A DNA stretch of 64,000 nucleotides, from positions 303,971 to 367,970 of the forward strand of contig CANHCQ010000002.1 in assembly GCA_947459215.1 (NCBI GenBank), written 5' to 3'. A program made the translations under genes and the position numbers. The notes beneath the pieces are model-generated. The model ran no database searches, was not told the origin of the DNA, and saw only the letters and a list, made by a program, of their open reading frames with translations. Positions 1 through 9,133 of the stretch are shown here, in pieces (the first letter of the stretch is position 1; each line of letters opens with the position of its first letter). The DNA comes from Phycisphaerales bacterium. GTDB taxonomy: Bacteria > Planctomycetota > Phycisphaerae > Phycisphaerales > UBA1924.

Positions 1-1
1 C

Positions 2-2284
2 GTTAGTGGCGACTGGGCCGCCATCGGTGCCCCGAACGCCGACACCGGCGCGACGCTGAACCACGGCGCTGTCTACCTGTATCGTCGCAGTGGTTCCAGC
101 TGGTCGCAGATCACGAAGCTCGTGCACGAATCGCCGGCGACCAATGACAACTTTGGCTTCTCGGTTTCGATGACGGACAACATTCTCGTCGTCGGTGCCT
201 ACCGGCGTACCGTGAACGCGAACGCGAATCAGGGGGCTGCGTACGTTTACGTTCGAGAGGGCGGGTCGTGGCGCTTCCTCCAGCAGCTGACCGCCAACGG
301 CGGCGCCGCTCAGGATCTCTTTGGCGTTGCCGTCCACAACAGTGGCGATCTGATTATCAGCGGCGCTATCGGCCGTAGCACGAGTGCCGGGGCGGCGTAC
401 ATCTACGCTCGCCAGACCAACGGTAACTTCAGCCAAGTCGCTCAGATCACCGCCAACGACGGGCGTAAGGACGAAATCTTCGGCTACGCGGTCGCCATCT
501 CCGGCAACAACGCCTTCGTCGGCGCACCGTTTGTCGATCTCGCCAACGCGAACGACGCGGGTGTTTTCTATGGCTTCACATCGATCACCGGTACGCCCGG
601 CGGGCCCTGGGTCCAGACGAAGAAGTACGCCCGAAATGCCTCACCGATCGGAAACGATCTCGTCGGCTTCACCGCCTCGATGTCCGGTTTCACGGCGGTT
701 GTCGGTGGCTACAACTTCAACGGCACTCGCGGTGCCGTCTGGGTTGTTGATCAGCCCGACGTCACCACGATTACCGCGGTGAACCAGACCTCCTCACAGC
801 AGGCCCTCACCCTCGAGAACATTCTCAGCGGGGCTTCGGACGGGCAGGTCGTCGTCGGTTCGGCTGGCGCGTTCAACAACACGAACATCGACTTCGCGGG
901 TCGACGCATCTCCACTCGCAGCCTCTCCAGTATTTCCATGAACTCCCAGTCGCTGCTGGGCATGAGCGACAAGGCCTCGCTCGTGAGCGGTCCCGGTGCG
1001 TCGATCAACCTCTTCGGCACCACCCGGACTCTCAACGACGAAGGCCGCTCGGACATCACCGGTGGCTCCATTCGCCAGACCGGCTCGGGCACGCTCTTCA
1101 TCGGCAAGCACGAACTGTCGATGAACTCGCTCTCCAACAACCTCGGAGGCCGGGTCACGCTCCAGGATCCCACCGCCACGCTCTCAACGACCGGCCCGCT
1201 CGCGTTCTCGGGAACGCTGACGGACCTCTTCGGCGGCCGCATCTCGGCGGCGTCGGGCATCGTGCTTGACGGCGTCGTCAACCTCCGCAACACCACCGTC
1301 AGCGCCGGCGGCCCCATCAACATCTCCACCGCCGCCAACATGACCGGCGTCAGCGTTGCGGCGCCCGAAGTCAATGTCACCGGCGGCGGCAGCCTCAACA
1401 CCTCCGGCACCTATCTCGGAAACGTGAACGTCTTCGGAAAGCTGACGTCCTCGCCCTCGATCACGTTCGTCGGCACCCTGTCGCTCTTCACCGGTGCGGT
1501 ACTCAACACCAGCGGCAGCGTTCAGGTCTACGGCCGCTTCACCAACACCGGCGGCACCGTCAACGGTACCGCCCCGACTGGTTGCACCAACTGCCTCGAA
1601 CTGCCCACTGAGTTCTGGATCGAGAGCGATCTCATCCTCGATCAGAACTCGGGCTTCTTCATGAAGGGCACGTCCAACATCGGCGGCCGCTTCGACAACG
1701 CCATCAGCAACCCGCTCCGCTTTGACGGCCGGGCCGGCGTCATCCAGATGGAAGGCCGCCCCGGAACTCACACCTTTGAGGTGATGAGCCGCGATTACGG
1801 CTCGGCCGGAGCCGCGACTCGCACGTTCGTTCCAGGCGGGTTCCCGATCTTCGAGCTTCGTCTCGGCGATCTGCCGGTGACCGTGAACCTCGTCAACAAC
1901 TACAACAACTCCGGCGTCGCGGGCAAGGAAGTCGTTTATCTCGACTCGCTGGTCATTCCCTTCGGCAGTCGCCTGAACACCAACGGCTTCAAGGTCTACA
2001 CCCGCACGGCCGCCATCGCGGGCACGGTGGACAACATCAACAACATCCGCACCCTCGGCGCTCCGTGCGCGGCCGACCTTGCCATCGACGGCATCGTCGC
2101 CGACACGGACTTCGAAGTCTTCGCGGCAGCGTACGACCTGACGCTCTGCTCCGACGCTTCGATGGCCGGCGCTTCGGGTGCTCTGGCCGGCGGTTGCCCG
2201 GCGGATCTGAACTCCGACGGCGTTGTGGACGACGAAGACTTCCAGATCTTCTCCGTTGCGTACGACCGTCTGCTCTGCGACTGA
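2..2284 (+). CDS. Large secreted FG-GAP / repeat-rich protein, C-terminal part (5' end outside window)
   Basis: The reading frame is open from base 2, so the gene starts before the window; the GTG at 122 is only an internal codon. The visible part begins with FG-GAP-like beta-propeller repeats (blocks such as FGFSVSMTDN, FGVAVHNSGD and FGYAVAISGN, each ending in a VGA/IGA strand). A long Gly/Ser/Thr/Asn-rich stretch follows that looks like a beta-solenoid (LNTSG, VNVTGG). The last ~70 residues hold two Asp-rich EF-hand-like units (DGIVADTDFEVFAAAYD and DLNSDGVVDDEDFQIFSVAYD), each next to cysteines. This resembles the dockerin-like tails common on secreted planctomycete proteins. It is probably an exported surface or adhesion protein. 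The exact role is unknown, and the signal peptide lies outside the window. Confidence 0.75.
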   Translation, partial: VSGDWAAIGAPNADTGATLNHGAVYLYRRSGSSWSQITKLVHESPATNDNFGFSVSMTDNILVVGAYRRTVNANANQGAAYVYVREGGSWRFLQQLTANGGAAQDLFGVAVHNSGDLIISGAIGRSTSAGAAYIYARQTNGNFSQVAQITANDGRKDEIFGYAVAISGNNAFVGAPFVDLANANDAGVFYGFTSITGTPGGPWVQTKKYARNASPIGNDLVGFTASMSGFTAVVGGYNFNGTRGAVWVVDQPDVTTITAVNQTSSQQALTLENILSGASDGQVVVGSAGAFNNTNIDFAGRRISTRSLSSISMNSQSLLGMSDKASLVSGPGASINLFGTTRTLNDEGRSDITGGSIRQTGSGTLFIGKHELSMNSLSNNLGGRVTLQDPTATLSTTGPLAFSGTLTDLFGGRISAASGIVLDGVVNLRNTTVSAGGPINISTAANMTGVSVAAPEVNVTGGGSLNTSGTYLGNVNVFGKLTSSPSITFVGTLSLFTGAVLNTSGSVQVYGRFTNTGGTVNGTAPTGCTNCLELPTEFWIESDLILDQNSGFFMKGTSNIGGRFDNAISNPLRFDGRAGVIQMEGRPGTHTFEVMSRDYGSAGAATRTFVPGGFPIFELRLGDLPVTVNLVNNYNNSGVAGKEVVYLDSLVIPFGSRLNTNGFKVYTRTAAIAGTVDNINNIRTLGAPCAADLAIDGIVADTDFEVFAAAYDLTLCSDASMAGASGALAGGCPADLNSDGVVDDEDFQIFSVAYDRLLCD

Positions 2285-2311
2285 ATGAGTTCGGAGGTAT
2301 CGCTCACAATC

Positions 2312-2342
2312 AAGCCCGCACGCACCTGCGTGCGGGCTTTTC
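2312..2342 (+). terminator. Rho-independent terminator after the FG-GAP protein
   Basis: A 13-bp perfect stem (AAGCCCGCACGCA / TGCGTGCGGGCTT) with a 2-nt loop runs into a short T run. It starts 28 bases after the stop codon at 2284. It separates the secreted protein from the next gene and argues against that gene starting at the ATG at 2350. Confidence 0.85.
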
Positions 2343-2478
2343 GTTTGGGATGCTCGCCCATCGTTCCCCGGGCCTGGCCGTCGCGCCGCGCGAGACGCCG
2401 AAGCAGACCGGGTCGACCGGGATCGTGTTCACGTGGTTGTGTGCCTCCGGCAGGCGGTCTCTTGCGAAGGGAACCTCG

Positions 2479-3036
2479 GTGCTTCGCATTCGAACCAACG
2501 ACGACCGCGGCCGCGTGGCCCGCCTGGCGATCTTCGCCCCGGCGCGACCCGGCGCGCCGTGGCCGCTGGTTTCGGTCGTCGCAGGGACGGCCGGGGCACT
2601 GTTCGAACTGCTCCGGACTCGGGCCGGGCTTTCGGTCGTGACGATGCTGACCCTGACGCTTTGTATGCTGGCGTTGCTCGGTCTGGGCGGGCCGTTCGCC
2701 GCGTTCCTGATCCTTTTCACCCCGGTTGCATCAATCCTCATTCTGGTCGCAGTGAATTCACTCACGTCGCTGGGCGTCCTGGCGGGCGAGGCCCGCGAGG
2801 CGTTGCGTTCGCGCTGGATCGCCGCGTACCGGTGCCCGTCGTGTGCGTACGACCTCGCCGGGGCGCCGATCGAAGCCGATCGCTGTCGCCAGTGCCCTGA
2901 ATGCGGAAGCGCGTGGCGGGTGGACGATGTCGCGGAGACGATCGTTCTTGTGGCTGGCGGCGGAACGTCCCGTGATGCGGGCCTCCGGGTAAGTCCGGCG
3001 GCCGAGCCCGCCGTCAGCCGAGAACCGGCGACTTGA
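2479..3036 (+). CDS. Small membrane protein with C-terminal zinc ribbon
   Basis: About 185 residues. Two hydrophobic segments (around TMLTLTLCMLALLGLGG and FLILFTPVASILILVAV) are followed by a cytosolic tail with a zinc ribbon, CPSC...CRQCPECG. This CPxC-x(n)-CPECG pattern on a membrane anchor is very common in planctomycetes, and its function is not known. I chose the GTG at 2479 because GAAGGGA lies about 8 bases upstream. The ATG at 2350 in the same frame would sit right behind the preceding terminator and add a low-complexity leader. The start is therefore uncertain; the membrane and zinc-ribbon parts are clear. Confidence 0.6.
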   Translation: MLRIRTNDDRGRVARLAIFAPARPGAPWPLVSVVAGTAGALFELLRTRAGLSVVTMLTLTLCMLALLGLGGPFAAFLILFTPVASILILVAVNSLTSLGVLAGEAREALRSRWIAAYRCPSCAYDLAGAPIEADRCRQCPECGSAWRVDDVAETIVLVAGGGTSRDAGLRVSPAAEPAVSREPAT

Positions 3037-3093
3037 AATCCCGCCGCGGAGGGCTATGCTTTCGACCCGCGGCGACCCCGTGGGTGACATTTC

Positions 3094-3167
<74 letters not shown>

Positions 3168-3175
3168 CTTCCCGA

Positions 3176-3198
3176 AGCCCTGCTTGCAGGGCTTTTTG
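3176..3198 (+). terminator. Rho-independent terminator of tRNA-Asp
   Basis: An 8-bp stem (AGCCCTGC / GCAGGGCT) with a TT loop is followed by TTTTTGTTTTTT. It lies 8 bases after the tRNA and faces the 3' end of the flavoprotein gene on the other strand. Confidence 0.85.
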
Positions 3199-3258
3199 TT
3201 TTTTGGCATCGGCATCGCGTGCCGGGTGGGCGATTCGAAAGGGCGGGGATCGGGGCCT

Positions 3259-4551
3259 TTAGCAACACCGCTCGGGTGCGAACGGCCGCGGATCGAATGT
3301 GGGCTTCTCACCAGCCATCAGCTCCGCGAGCAGCCGCGCGGTGCCGGGTGCGCACTTCAGCCCGGTCATCTGGTGGCCAACCGCCAGCCAGAGGTTCCGG
3401 TGCTTGGGTGAGGGACCGATCGCGGGCATGCCGTCGGCGAGACAGGGGCGGAGCCCGGCCCAGGGCTTGGCTTCTGCCCGCTCGTTCGGGAGCGTCAGCA
3501 GGCCCCTCGCACCTCGTTCGATCGCGTTGACGCGACGCTCGTTGATAGACGAGTCGTTCCCGACGATTTCGAGTGTGCCCGCAAGGCGCAGGCGCTCGGC
3601 GTGTGGCGTCACGGTGACCTTGCGCTCCCCGAGCGAGATCGATCGCGTCGGATGCACGGCGCCGCGTGCGAACTGGAGCGAGTAGCCCTTGGCGGCACGC
3701 ATCGGCAGGCGGAGCCCGAGTTCGCGACCCAGATCGGCCGACCAGTAGCCCGCGGCGAGGACGAACTGGTCGGCCTCGATCGCGCCTTGTGGTGTGCGCA
3801 GCGCTGAGATGCGACCGTGCGTGATCGTTGCGCCCGTCACTTCCCTGTTCTCGAGCACGCGCACGCCGAGCTTCTCGGCTTCATGCCGCAGGCGGGCGAC
3901 GGCAAGGTTCGGCACACAATGGGCATCGCGGGTGTAGAGGATCCCGCCGATCTGATTGCCCGTGACGATCGGCTCTTCACTCCGAACCCGGTCGGAGTCC
4001 CAAAGTTCGTGCGGGATGCCCAGCGTCTCGACATACGCCGCCGCTTTGCGGGCTGTCTCAAGGCCGTGGGGGGTCTCAAGGACAACCAGCAGCCCGCGGC
4101 GGGCGAAGCCGAAATCCGGCCCTGGTGCAGCGGCGATGGCCTCCCAGGCATCGGTGCTCCAACGACACAGGCCGACAAGGGCCGGTGCGTTCACGGTAAA
4201 CTTCGAGCGTCGGCTCGAGAACGCGAAGATCGAGACCCACCTGAGCAGCGCTGGGTCCAGCGACGGTCTGATGTAAAAGGGGCTCTCGGGATCCATCATC
4301 CATTTCAGAGCCTTGAACGCGTAGCCGGGCTGGGCCAGCGGAAACGCGAGCGAGGGCGTAAGCCAGCCCGCGTTGCCGAACGAGGCACCGCAACCTGCTT
4401 CGCCGCGATCGACGACGAGAATGCGCTTGCCGCGGCGGGCCAATTCGAGAGCGCACGCCAAACCGATGACGCCAGCGCCGATGATCGCGACATGGGCGCG
4501 GGCGACTGAACCGTCGGGACCAGGAAGTGGATTCTGAGTGGGCGTAGACAT
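3259..4551 (-). CDS. FAD-dependent D-amino-acid dehydrogenase / oxidase family protein (DadA-like)
   Basis: 430 residues, close to the ~430 of DadA. The N-terminus holds the FAD Rossmann motif (HVAIIGAGVIGLACALEL, then the ribose-binding VVDRGEAG). The segment GASFGNAGWLTPS matches the conserved GNAG region of D-amino-acid dehydrogenases. The C-terminal GLRPCLADGMPAIGPS...LAVGHQMTGLKCAPG is the usual DAO-family closing motif. The expected reaction is oxidation of a D-amino acid to the 2-oxo acid and ammonia, passing electrons to a membrane acceptor; the substrate cannot be told from sequence. I chose the ATG at 4551; a TTG at 4560 would add three residues. It lies downstream of the serine hydrolase on the same strand (123-bp gap). 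Confidence 0.85.
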   Translation of the reverse strand: MSTPTQNPLPGPDGSVARAHVAIIGAGVIGLACALELARRGKRILVVDRGEAGCGASFGNAGWLTPSLAFPLAQPGYAFKALKWMMDPESPFYIRPSLDPALLRWVSIFAFSSRRSKFTVNAPALVGLCRWSTDAWEAIAAAPGPDFGFARRGLLVVLETPHGLETARKAAAYVETLGIPHELWDSDRVRSEEPIVTGNQIGGILYTRDAHCVPNLAVARLRHEAEKLGVRVLENREVTGATITHGRISALRTPQGAIEADQFVLAAGYWSADLGRELGLRLPMRAAKGYSLQFARGAVHPTRSISLGERKVTVTPHAERLRLAGTLEIVGNDSSINERRVNAIERGARGLLTLPNERAEAKPWAGLRPCLADGMPAIGPSPKHRNLWLAVGHQMTGLKCAPGTARLLAELMAGEKPTFDPRPFAPERCC

Positions 4552-4674
4552 CGTGCTCAATCAGCGAGAAGAGGCAGGCATTATTCCATCGTCCGACACG
4601 ATGCCGAGGAGTTCGGTAGCCAAGTCGGATGCTCTTCCCCGGAAAGATCCTTGGCTCGCTTGGCTCGCTCGGCC

Positions 4675-5826
4675 TTACGAGAGCATGCGTTCTGCCACGC
4701 ATCTGCCGAGGTCCCTTGCGAAGGGCTTTGCGAGCTCCTCGTAGTCGTAATCGTCGTTGTTGAGCACGCCTCGGGTGCACGCCCACATGGTGTACGACAA
4801 CGCTACCGCGTGGCGATCGGTTGGGTTCGGAGCGGACATGGTGTGAATAACCGAAGCATCGGTGACGAAGCCGTATGCCCAGCCGAGTTTGTTCAAGATC
4901 TCCGCCCGAGGCGTGATCGCGCGGACTCCCTGCAGCGTCGGCTTCACATAGTCGTCCGGGTACGCGACTGGGTCGTACACGGGATTGTCGCTCTCCCGTG
5001 GAAGGACGGTCATGCAGCTTCGAACAAAGCGAAGATCGTCCGAGGTGATACCGAGTGCCGCCGCGGCGTCATGGTCTGGCGTGAGATTCGGGGCGAGCCT
5101 GATGGCCAACGCGTGCAGATCGACCAGTCGCACGCGGTTCTTTTCGGCGCCGGGCGTTGCGAAGCTCATTGGCGTGTTGACGAGAGCGCCGTCCTTCACG
5201 TGCCCATCGCCGACGGCAGTGCGTGGGATGTCGGTCGGATACGCGAGCGAAGCCCCGACGCGTCTGGGCAGCTCGAGTCTCGATCCGCCGGGCACCCGTG
5301 CAGTGATCCGGGGCGTGGTGCGTTGCTGCTCTGGAGGCCGCACATCGTCGAGCCTGTGGTTGATCACCGCATCAACAAAGCCCAATGCCTTCAAGTCCAC
5401 GTTCATCGCAGCGTGACCAAGGAACTCGTAGAGGCGGTTGTGCGGCGGATTCTCCGACACGATCAACGCGCGGCGGATGCAGTGCCTCAGCGTGAGAGCT
5501 CCGCCTAGCGTGTTCGTGTCGTCGCGAGCGATCGGGTCGCCGTTGTCCGGGAAGTACTCCAGCGGTGTGTCGAGGTCAAAGCCTCTCCAGTCCGCGTCGT
5601 TCTGCAAGCGACGTACGGATCGGATCGTGCACACCGCGGCGAGCAGCTTGACCGTGCTGGCGGGATAGAAGTACTCGGCATCCGCGCGAAAGGTCTCGGT
5701 CGCCGCGGTCGCGGCGACACCACGTCGCACAAGCGGCGTCAGGCAGACCTGCAGCCGCACCGCGGCGGGATCATCGAGCAGCCGCGACCATGTTGGCTTC
5801 AACGCTTGGAGGATGTCGTCGAGCAT
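4675..5826 (-). CDS. Serine hydrolase of the class A beta-lactamase / penicillin-binding fold
   Basis: 383 residues. The active-site SxxK is S57-T-V-K60 in the context YPASTVKLLAAV. The second motif is S124-E125-N126, in place of the S-D-N of class A beta-lactamases. No clear KTG triad is seen. No signal peptide is evident, which is odd for a beta-lactamase, and the chain is longer than the ~290 residues of that class. It is probably a peptidoglycan- or ester-hydrolysing serine enzyme rather than a resistance gene. It lies 18 bp downstream of hpnC on the same strand and may be co-transcribed with it. Confidence 0.7.
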   Translation of the reverse strand: MLDDILQALKPTWSRLLDDPAAVRLQVCLTPLVRRGVAATAATETFRADAEYFYPASTVKLLAAVCTIRSVRRLQNDADWRGFDLDTPLEYFPDNGDPIARDDTNTLGGALTLRHCIRRALIVSENPPHNRLYEFLGHAAMNVDLKALGFVDAVINHRLDDVRPPEQQRTTPRITARVPGGSRLELPRRVGASLAYPTDIPRTAVGDGHVKDGALVNTPMSFATPGAEKNRVRLVDLHALAIRLAPNLTPDHDAAAALGITSDDLRFVRSCMTVLPRESDNPVYDPVAYPDDYVKPTLQGVRAITPRAEILNKLGWAYGFVTDASVIHTMSAPNPTDRHAVALSYTMWACTRGVLNNDDYDYEELAKPFARDLGRCVAERMLS

Positions 5827-5844
5827 GGATGCGTCTCGCGCCGA

Positions 5845-6786
5845 TCAGGGCGAGGGAGTCTCCTTGGGCCAGCGCCCGAGCCACTTCATTGCGATCGCCT
5901 GGAGGACAAAGGAGGCTTTGTCGGTTCCGCTCAGCCGTGGGCGTTCCCAGAGGGTGGTGCAGCCGGTCCGCTCCACCATGTTTAAGGTTTCCATCCCGCC
6001 TTTCCAGAAAAGCCAGACGACGGGCCCGAGCCGGCGGTTCAGCCGGGAGTGGATCGCGGCACCTTCTTCAAACATCAGCCTCGTGCGCTCGACGAGCGGC
6101 CTGAGGGCGCGGATGTAGGGCAAGCGGGCGGCCGGGTCGTCCGGACGCGAGATCCAGTCCCGTAGCGTGACGTCCAGCGGCATCGGGCCGCCTGTTTCGA
6201 ATTCGCAAGAAGGGATGTAGATCCGGTCACGCTCCAGCAGGTCGCGACGAACGTCCTGCCAGAAATTGATGAGCTGCAGCGCAGTACAAATCAAATCGGA
6301 CAGCCGAAGCGTCTCCGGGGCGACTGCGTCCGGCGTGGCTGCGTCGAGCAGCAGCACGATGCGGCCGACCGGGTTCGCACTGTGGGTGCAATAGTCGAGC
6401 ACTTGATCCCAAGTCTCGTAGCGGGTCATGGTCTGATCCTGCTCGAAGGCCCGGATCAGATCATCGAACGGTTCGAGGGGCAGGTTCTTCGCTCGGATTG
6501 TCTGTCCGAGCGCGACGAAGACGGGGTTCGTCGTGGCGCCGGTCGCCGCCGCGTGCAGCTCCGCTCGAGCAAGCCCGAGCAGGGCCAGCCGGGTCGTCGC
6601 GGCCGACTCGCTGGCGAAGGTTGGATCGTCCGCCAGATCGTCGATCAGGCGGCAGTAGTCGTACACGGCCGTGAAGTGCCGAATCAGGTCTCGGGGTACT
6701 AGAGGGCTGAGAACACTGAAGTTCTCCTGCGAACTCGACGCCGCCGAGGTGGGTAGGCGGAGAGGTTGGGAATCGGTGTCTGGCAT
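5845..6786 (-). CDS. hpnC: Squalene/phytoene synthase family protein, HpnC-type
   Basis: 313 residues from the ATG at 6786. The N-terminal SQENFSVLSPLVPRDLIRHF is the ENF-x-x-x-S-x-x-x-P start typical of HpnC. The two Asp-rich Mg-diphosphate-binding motifs are present (LIDDLADD and NFWQDVRRD). In bacteria with the HpnCDE route, HpnC converts presqualene diphosphate to hydroxysqualene on the way to squalene and hopanoids; HpnD and HpnE are not in this window. It diverges from ispH across 82 bp, which links it to isoprenoid supply. The open frame extends upstream to 6945 but would then overlap ispH, so the later start is used. Confidence 0.8.
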   Translation of the reverse strand: MPDTDSQPLRLPTSAASSSQENFSVLSPLVPRDLIRHFTAVYDYCRLIDDLADDPTFASESAATTRLALLGLARAELHAAATGATTNPVFVALGQTIRAKNLPLEPFDDLIRAFEQDQTMTRYETWDQVLDYCTHSANPVGRIVLLLDAATPDAVAPETLRLSDLICTALQLINFWQDVRRDLLERDRIYIPSCEFETGGPMPLDVTLRDWISRPDDPAARLPYIRALRPLVERTRLMFEEGAAIHSRLNRRLGPVVWLFWKGGMETLNMVERTGCTTLWERPRLSGTDKASFVLQAIAMKWLGRWPKETPSP

Positions 6787-6868
6787 GGCTGCTCGGGAGG
6801 CGGTGCTGGTACGAGCCGGTTGCGACGGGGTTCTGGCGACGCCGCCATTCCTAGGATCGAGGGCTGTG

Positions 6869-7906
6869 ATGAAACTGATTCTTGCCAATCCCCGCGGCTT
6901 CTGCGCCGGCGTCCAGATGGCGGTCGACGTCGTCGCCCAGACCATCTCGCTCCTTCCCGGCGAGAAGATCTATGTGTACCACGAGATCGTCCACAACAAG
7001 CACGTCGTCGGGCGCTTTCAGCAACAAGGCGTCGAGTTTGTTGAAAGCCTTGATGATGTCCCCGAGGGAGGCATCCTGGTCTTCAGCGCCCACGGCGTCT
7101 CGCCCCAGGTGCGTGAGCACGCCCGCCAGCGGCGCCTCCAGACCATCGACGCCACCTGTCCGCTGGTGACCAAGGTCCACTCCGAGTGCATCCGTTACGC
7201 CAGACAGGGCTATCAGATCCTGCTCATCGGGCACGCGAATCACCAGGAAGTCGTCGGCACCCGCGGCGAAGCACCCGACGCCGTTACGGTGGTGGAGAGC
7301 GCCGAGGAAGTCGCGCACCTCCACGTCCCCGACGAGTCAAAGCTGGTCTACCTGACCCAAACGACGCTCTCGACAGACGACGCCGGCGTGATCATCGCCG
7401 CCCTGAAGAAGCGGTTCCCGCAGATGAAGGAGCCGCCCAGCAGCGACATCTGCTACGCGACGACCAACCGCCAGCACGCCGTGCGGGAGATTGCCCCTGA
7501 GTGCGACCTGGTGCTCGTCATCGGCTCCAAGAACTCGTCCAACAGCGTGCGTCTCACCGAGATCTCGCAGAACGTCGGAACGCCGGCACGTCTGATCGAC
7601 GATGTCAGCGAGCTCGACTGGTCGTGGTTCAAGGGCGACGAGACGGTGATGATCACCGCCGGTGCTTCGGCCCCCGAGGACCTGGTCGCCGACCTCTGCC
7701 GCGTCCTGATCGAACGCTTCGGCGGCGATCTCGAACAGCGCGAGATCTTCAACGAGGACGTCGAGTTCGGCCTCCCGATCTCGCTCAAGCGCATGGGCAA
7801 GGCTCGCGGCGTCGACCTTGACCAATCCCGCATCCGGGTCGGTGCGCCCAAGGTGACCAAGGAGTTGTACGGGGCGGTGGCGCTGACGGTGAGTGCGAAG
7901 TCCTAG
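6869..7906 (+). CDS. ispH: 4-hydroxy-3-methylbut-2-enyl diphosphate reductase
   Basis: 345 residues. It catalyses the last step of the MEP isoprenoid pathway, reducing HMBPP to IPP and DMAPP with a [4Fe-4S] cluster. All three cluster cysteines are visible: C12 (PRGFCAGV), C97 (DATCPLV) and C195 (SDICYATTN). The catalytic Glu is E127 in GHANHQEVVGT. The length is slightly above the E. coli protein. The start ATG at 6869 gives the canonical MKLILANPRGFC. Its promoter must lie in the 82-bp gap shared with the divergent hpnC. A pair of palindromic repeats follows the stop codon. Confidence 0.97.
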   Translation: MKLILANPRGFCAGVQMAVDVVAQTISLLPGEKIYVYHEIVHNKHVVGRFQQQGVEFVESLDDVPEGGILVFSAHGVSPQVREHARQRRLQTIDATCPLVTKVHSECIRYARQGYQILLIGHANHQEVVGTRGEAPDAVTVVESAEEVAHLHVPDESKLVYLTQTTLSTDDAGVIIAALKKRFPQMKEPPSSDICYATTNRQHAVREIAPECDLVLVIGSKNSSNSVRLTEISQNVGTPARLIDDVSELDWSWFKGDETVMITAGASAPEDLVADLCRVLIERFGGDLEQREIFNEDVEFGLPISLKRMGKARGVDLDQSRIRVGAPKVTKELYGAVALTVSAKS

Positions 7907-7911
7907 TCCCC

Positions 7912-7984
7912 AGTGGGACCGGCCTCCGGCCGGTCTTCTTTGCCATAGATCGACAACCCGAACCGGCCAGAGGCCGGTTCCACT
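7912..7984 (+). repeat. Dispersed palindromic repeat, locus A (two copies facing each other)
   Basis: Copy 1 (7912-7935) reads AGTGG then GACCGGC-CTCCG-GCCGGTC. Copy 2 (7960-7984) is the inverted form, ending TTCCACT. Each copy is a 7-bp stem with a 5-nt loop. Because the AGTGG/CCACT ends also pair, the two copies can fold into one large hairpin. The locus fills the gap between ispH and rlmN. The same element occurs near 24.2, 45.9 and 50.9 kb. Confidence 0.85.
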
Positions 7985-7993
7985 GAGCACCTC

Positions 7994-9133
7994 GTGCGTC
8001 ACCCGACCACCCACATCTTCGACTTCACCCCCGAATCCCTCGCCGCCTGGTGCGAGCAGCGCGGGATGCCGCCGTTTCGGGCCAAGCAGATCCTTGAGTG
8101 GGTCTACGAGAAAGGCATCTCCGACCCCGAGCAGATGACCAGCCTCTCGAAGCGCGACCGCGAAGTCCTCGCGGCCGAGATGACCTTCCTCTCCGGCGAC
8201 ACGCTCCGCCATCAACTCGCTACCGACGGCACGCAGAAGCTGCTGGTGCAGTGGCGTGACTTTGCCGCCGGCCAATCGCAGGCCGCCGAGGCACAGCCCG
8301 CACCTACCGCCGCGCTCCCGATCCTCGGCCAACCCCGCATCGACGAGGACTCGAAGCGCCAGACCGAGTGCGTGATGATCCCGACCGAGACTCGCAAGAC
8401 GGCTTGTATCTCCAGTCAGGTTGGCTGCCCCGTCGGCTGCCGCTTCTGTGCCTCCGGCCTCGGCGGGCTCGACGGCAACCTCACCTCCGGCCGCATCGTC
8501 GAGCAGGTCTGGCGGCTGTCGCGCCTCAAGGACGTCGGCCGCGTCAGCAATGTCGTCTTCATGGGCATGGGCGAGCCGCTCAGCAACTTCAAGAACGTGA
8601 CCGGTGCGATCCGCACGATCTCGGCGCTCTGGGCCCTTGGCATCAGCGCCCGCAAAGTCACGATCTCAACGGTGGGCCTGCCGCAGGCGATCACCAAGCT
8701 CGCCGAAGAGTTCGACCTGCCGGTAACGCTGGCGCTCTCGCTGCACGCCCCGACCGACGAGATCCGCCGCAAGCTGATCCCCTGGGCCGAGTACACGACC
8801 ATCGACGATCTGCTCGCCGCGTGTCAGCGTTGGTTCGAGAAGACCGGACGCGAGATCACGTTGGAGTACACCCTGCTCCGCGACGTGAACGACCGCCCCA
8901 AGCACGCTGAGCGGCTGGCGGAGATCGCCAAGACCATCCGCGCCAACGTCAACCTCATCCGCTACAACGAGGTCAACGGCATCGAGTTCGAGCGTCCCCG
9001 CAACACCGACGTCCTTGAGTTCCAGAAGATCCTGCGCGAGAGCAGCATCAACGTCCACATCCGCGCCAGCCGCGGTCGCGATATCGCCGCCGCGTGCGGC
9101 CAGCTCCGCCACGAGGCGGCGGGTGCGGCGTGA
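7994..9133 (+). CDS. rlmN: Dual-specificity 23S rRNA (A2503) / tRNA (A37) C2-methyltransferase RlmN
   Basis: 379 residues, GTG start. A radical-SAM enzyme that adds a methyl group to C2 of adenine. The radical-SAM motif C145-x3-C149-x2-C152 (GCPVGCRFCA) is intact. The C-terminal methyl-carrying cysteine is C368 (DIAAACGQL), and C126 (TECVMIP) matches the conserved cysteine before the barrel. Other family marks are FMGMGEPLSNF and LALSLHAP. A short Ala/Pro/Gln-rich insertion (about residues 92-118) precedes the barrel. The stop codon overlaps the next start (GTGA), so the following membrane protein is translationally coupled. Confidence 0.96.
   Translation: MRHPTTHIFDFTPESLAAWCEQRGMPPFRAKQILEWVYEKGISDPEQMTSLSKRDREVLAAEMTFLSGDTLRHQLATDGTQKLLVQWRDFAAGQSQAAEAQPAPTAALPILGQPRIDEDSKRQTECVMIPTETRKTACISSQVGCPVGCRFCASGLGGLDGNLTSGRIVEQVWRLSRLKDVGRVSNVVFMGMGEPLSNFKNVTGAIRTISALWALGISARKVTISTVGLPQAITKLAEEFDLPVTLALSLHAPTDEIRRKLIPWAEYTTIDDLLAACQRWFEKTGREITLEYTLLRDVNDRPKHAERLAEIAKTIRANVNLIRYNEVNGIEFERPRNTDVLEFQKILRESSINVHIRASRGRDIAAACGQLRHEAAGAA

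Noticed and set aside
2441..2466. Possible extra copy of the palindrome family (CCTCCGGCAGGCGGTCTC)
   Set aside because: It lacks the ACCGGC stem and the AGTGG flank; only the CTCCGGC string is shared.
4675..5826. Calling the serine hydrolase a resistance beta-lactamase
   Set aside because: No signal peptide is evident, the length is atypical, S-E-N replaces S-D-N and no clear KTG is seen.
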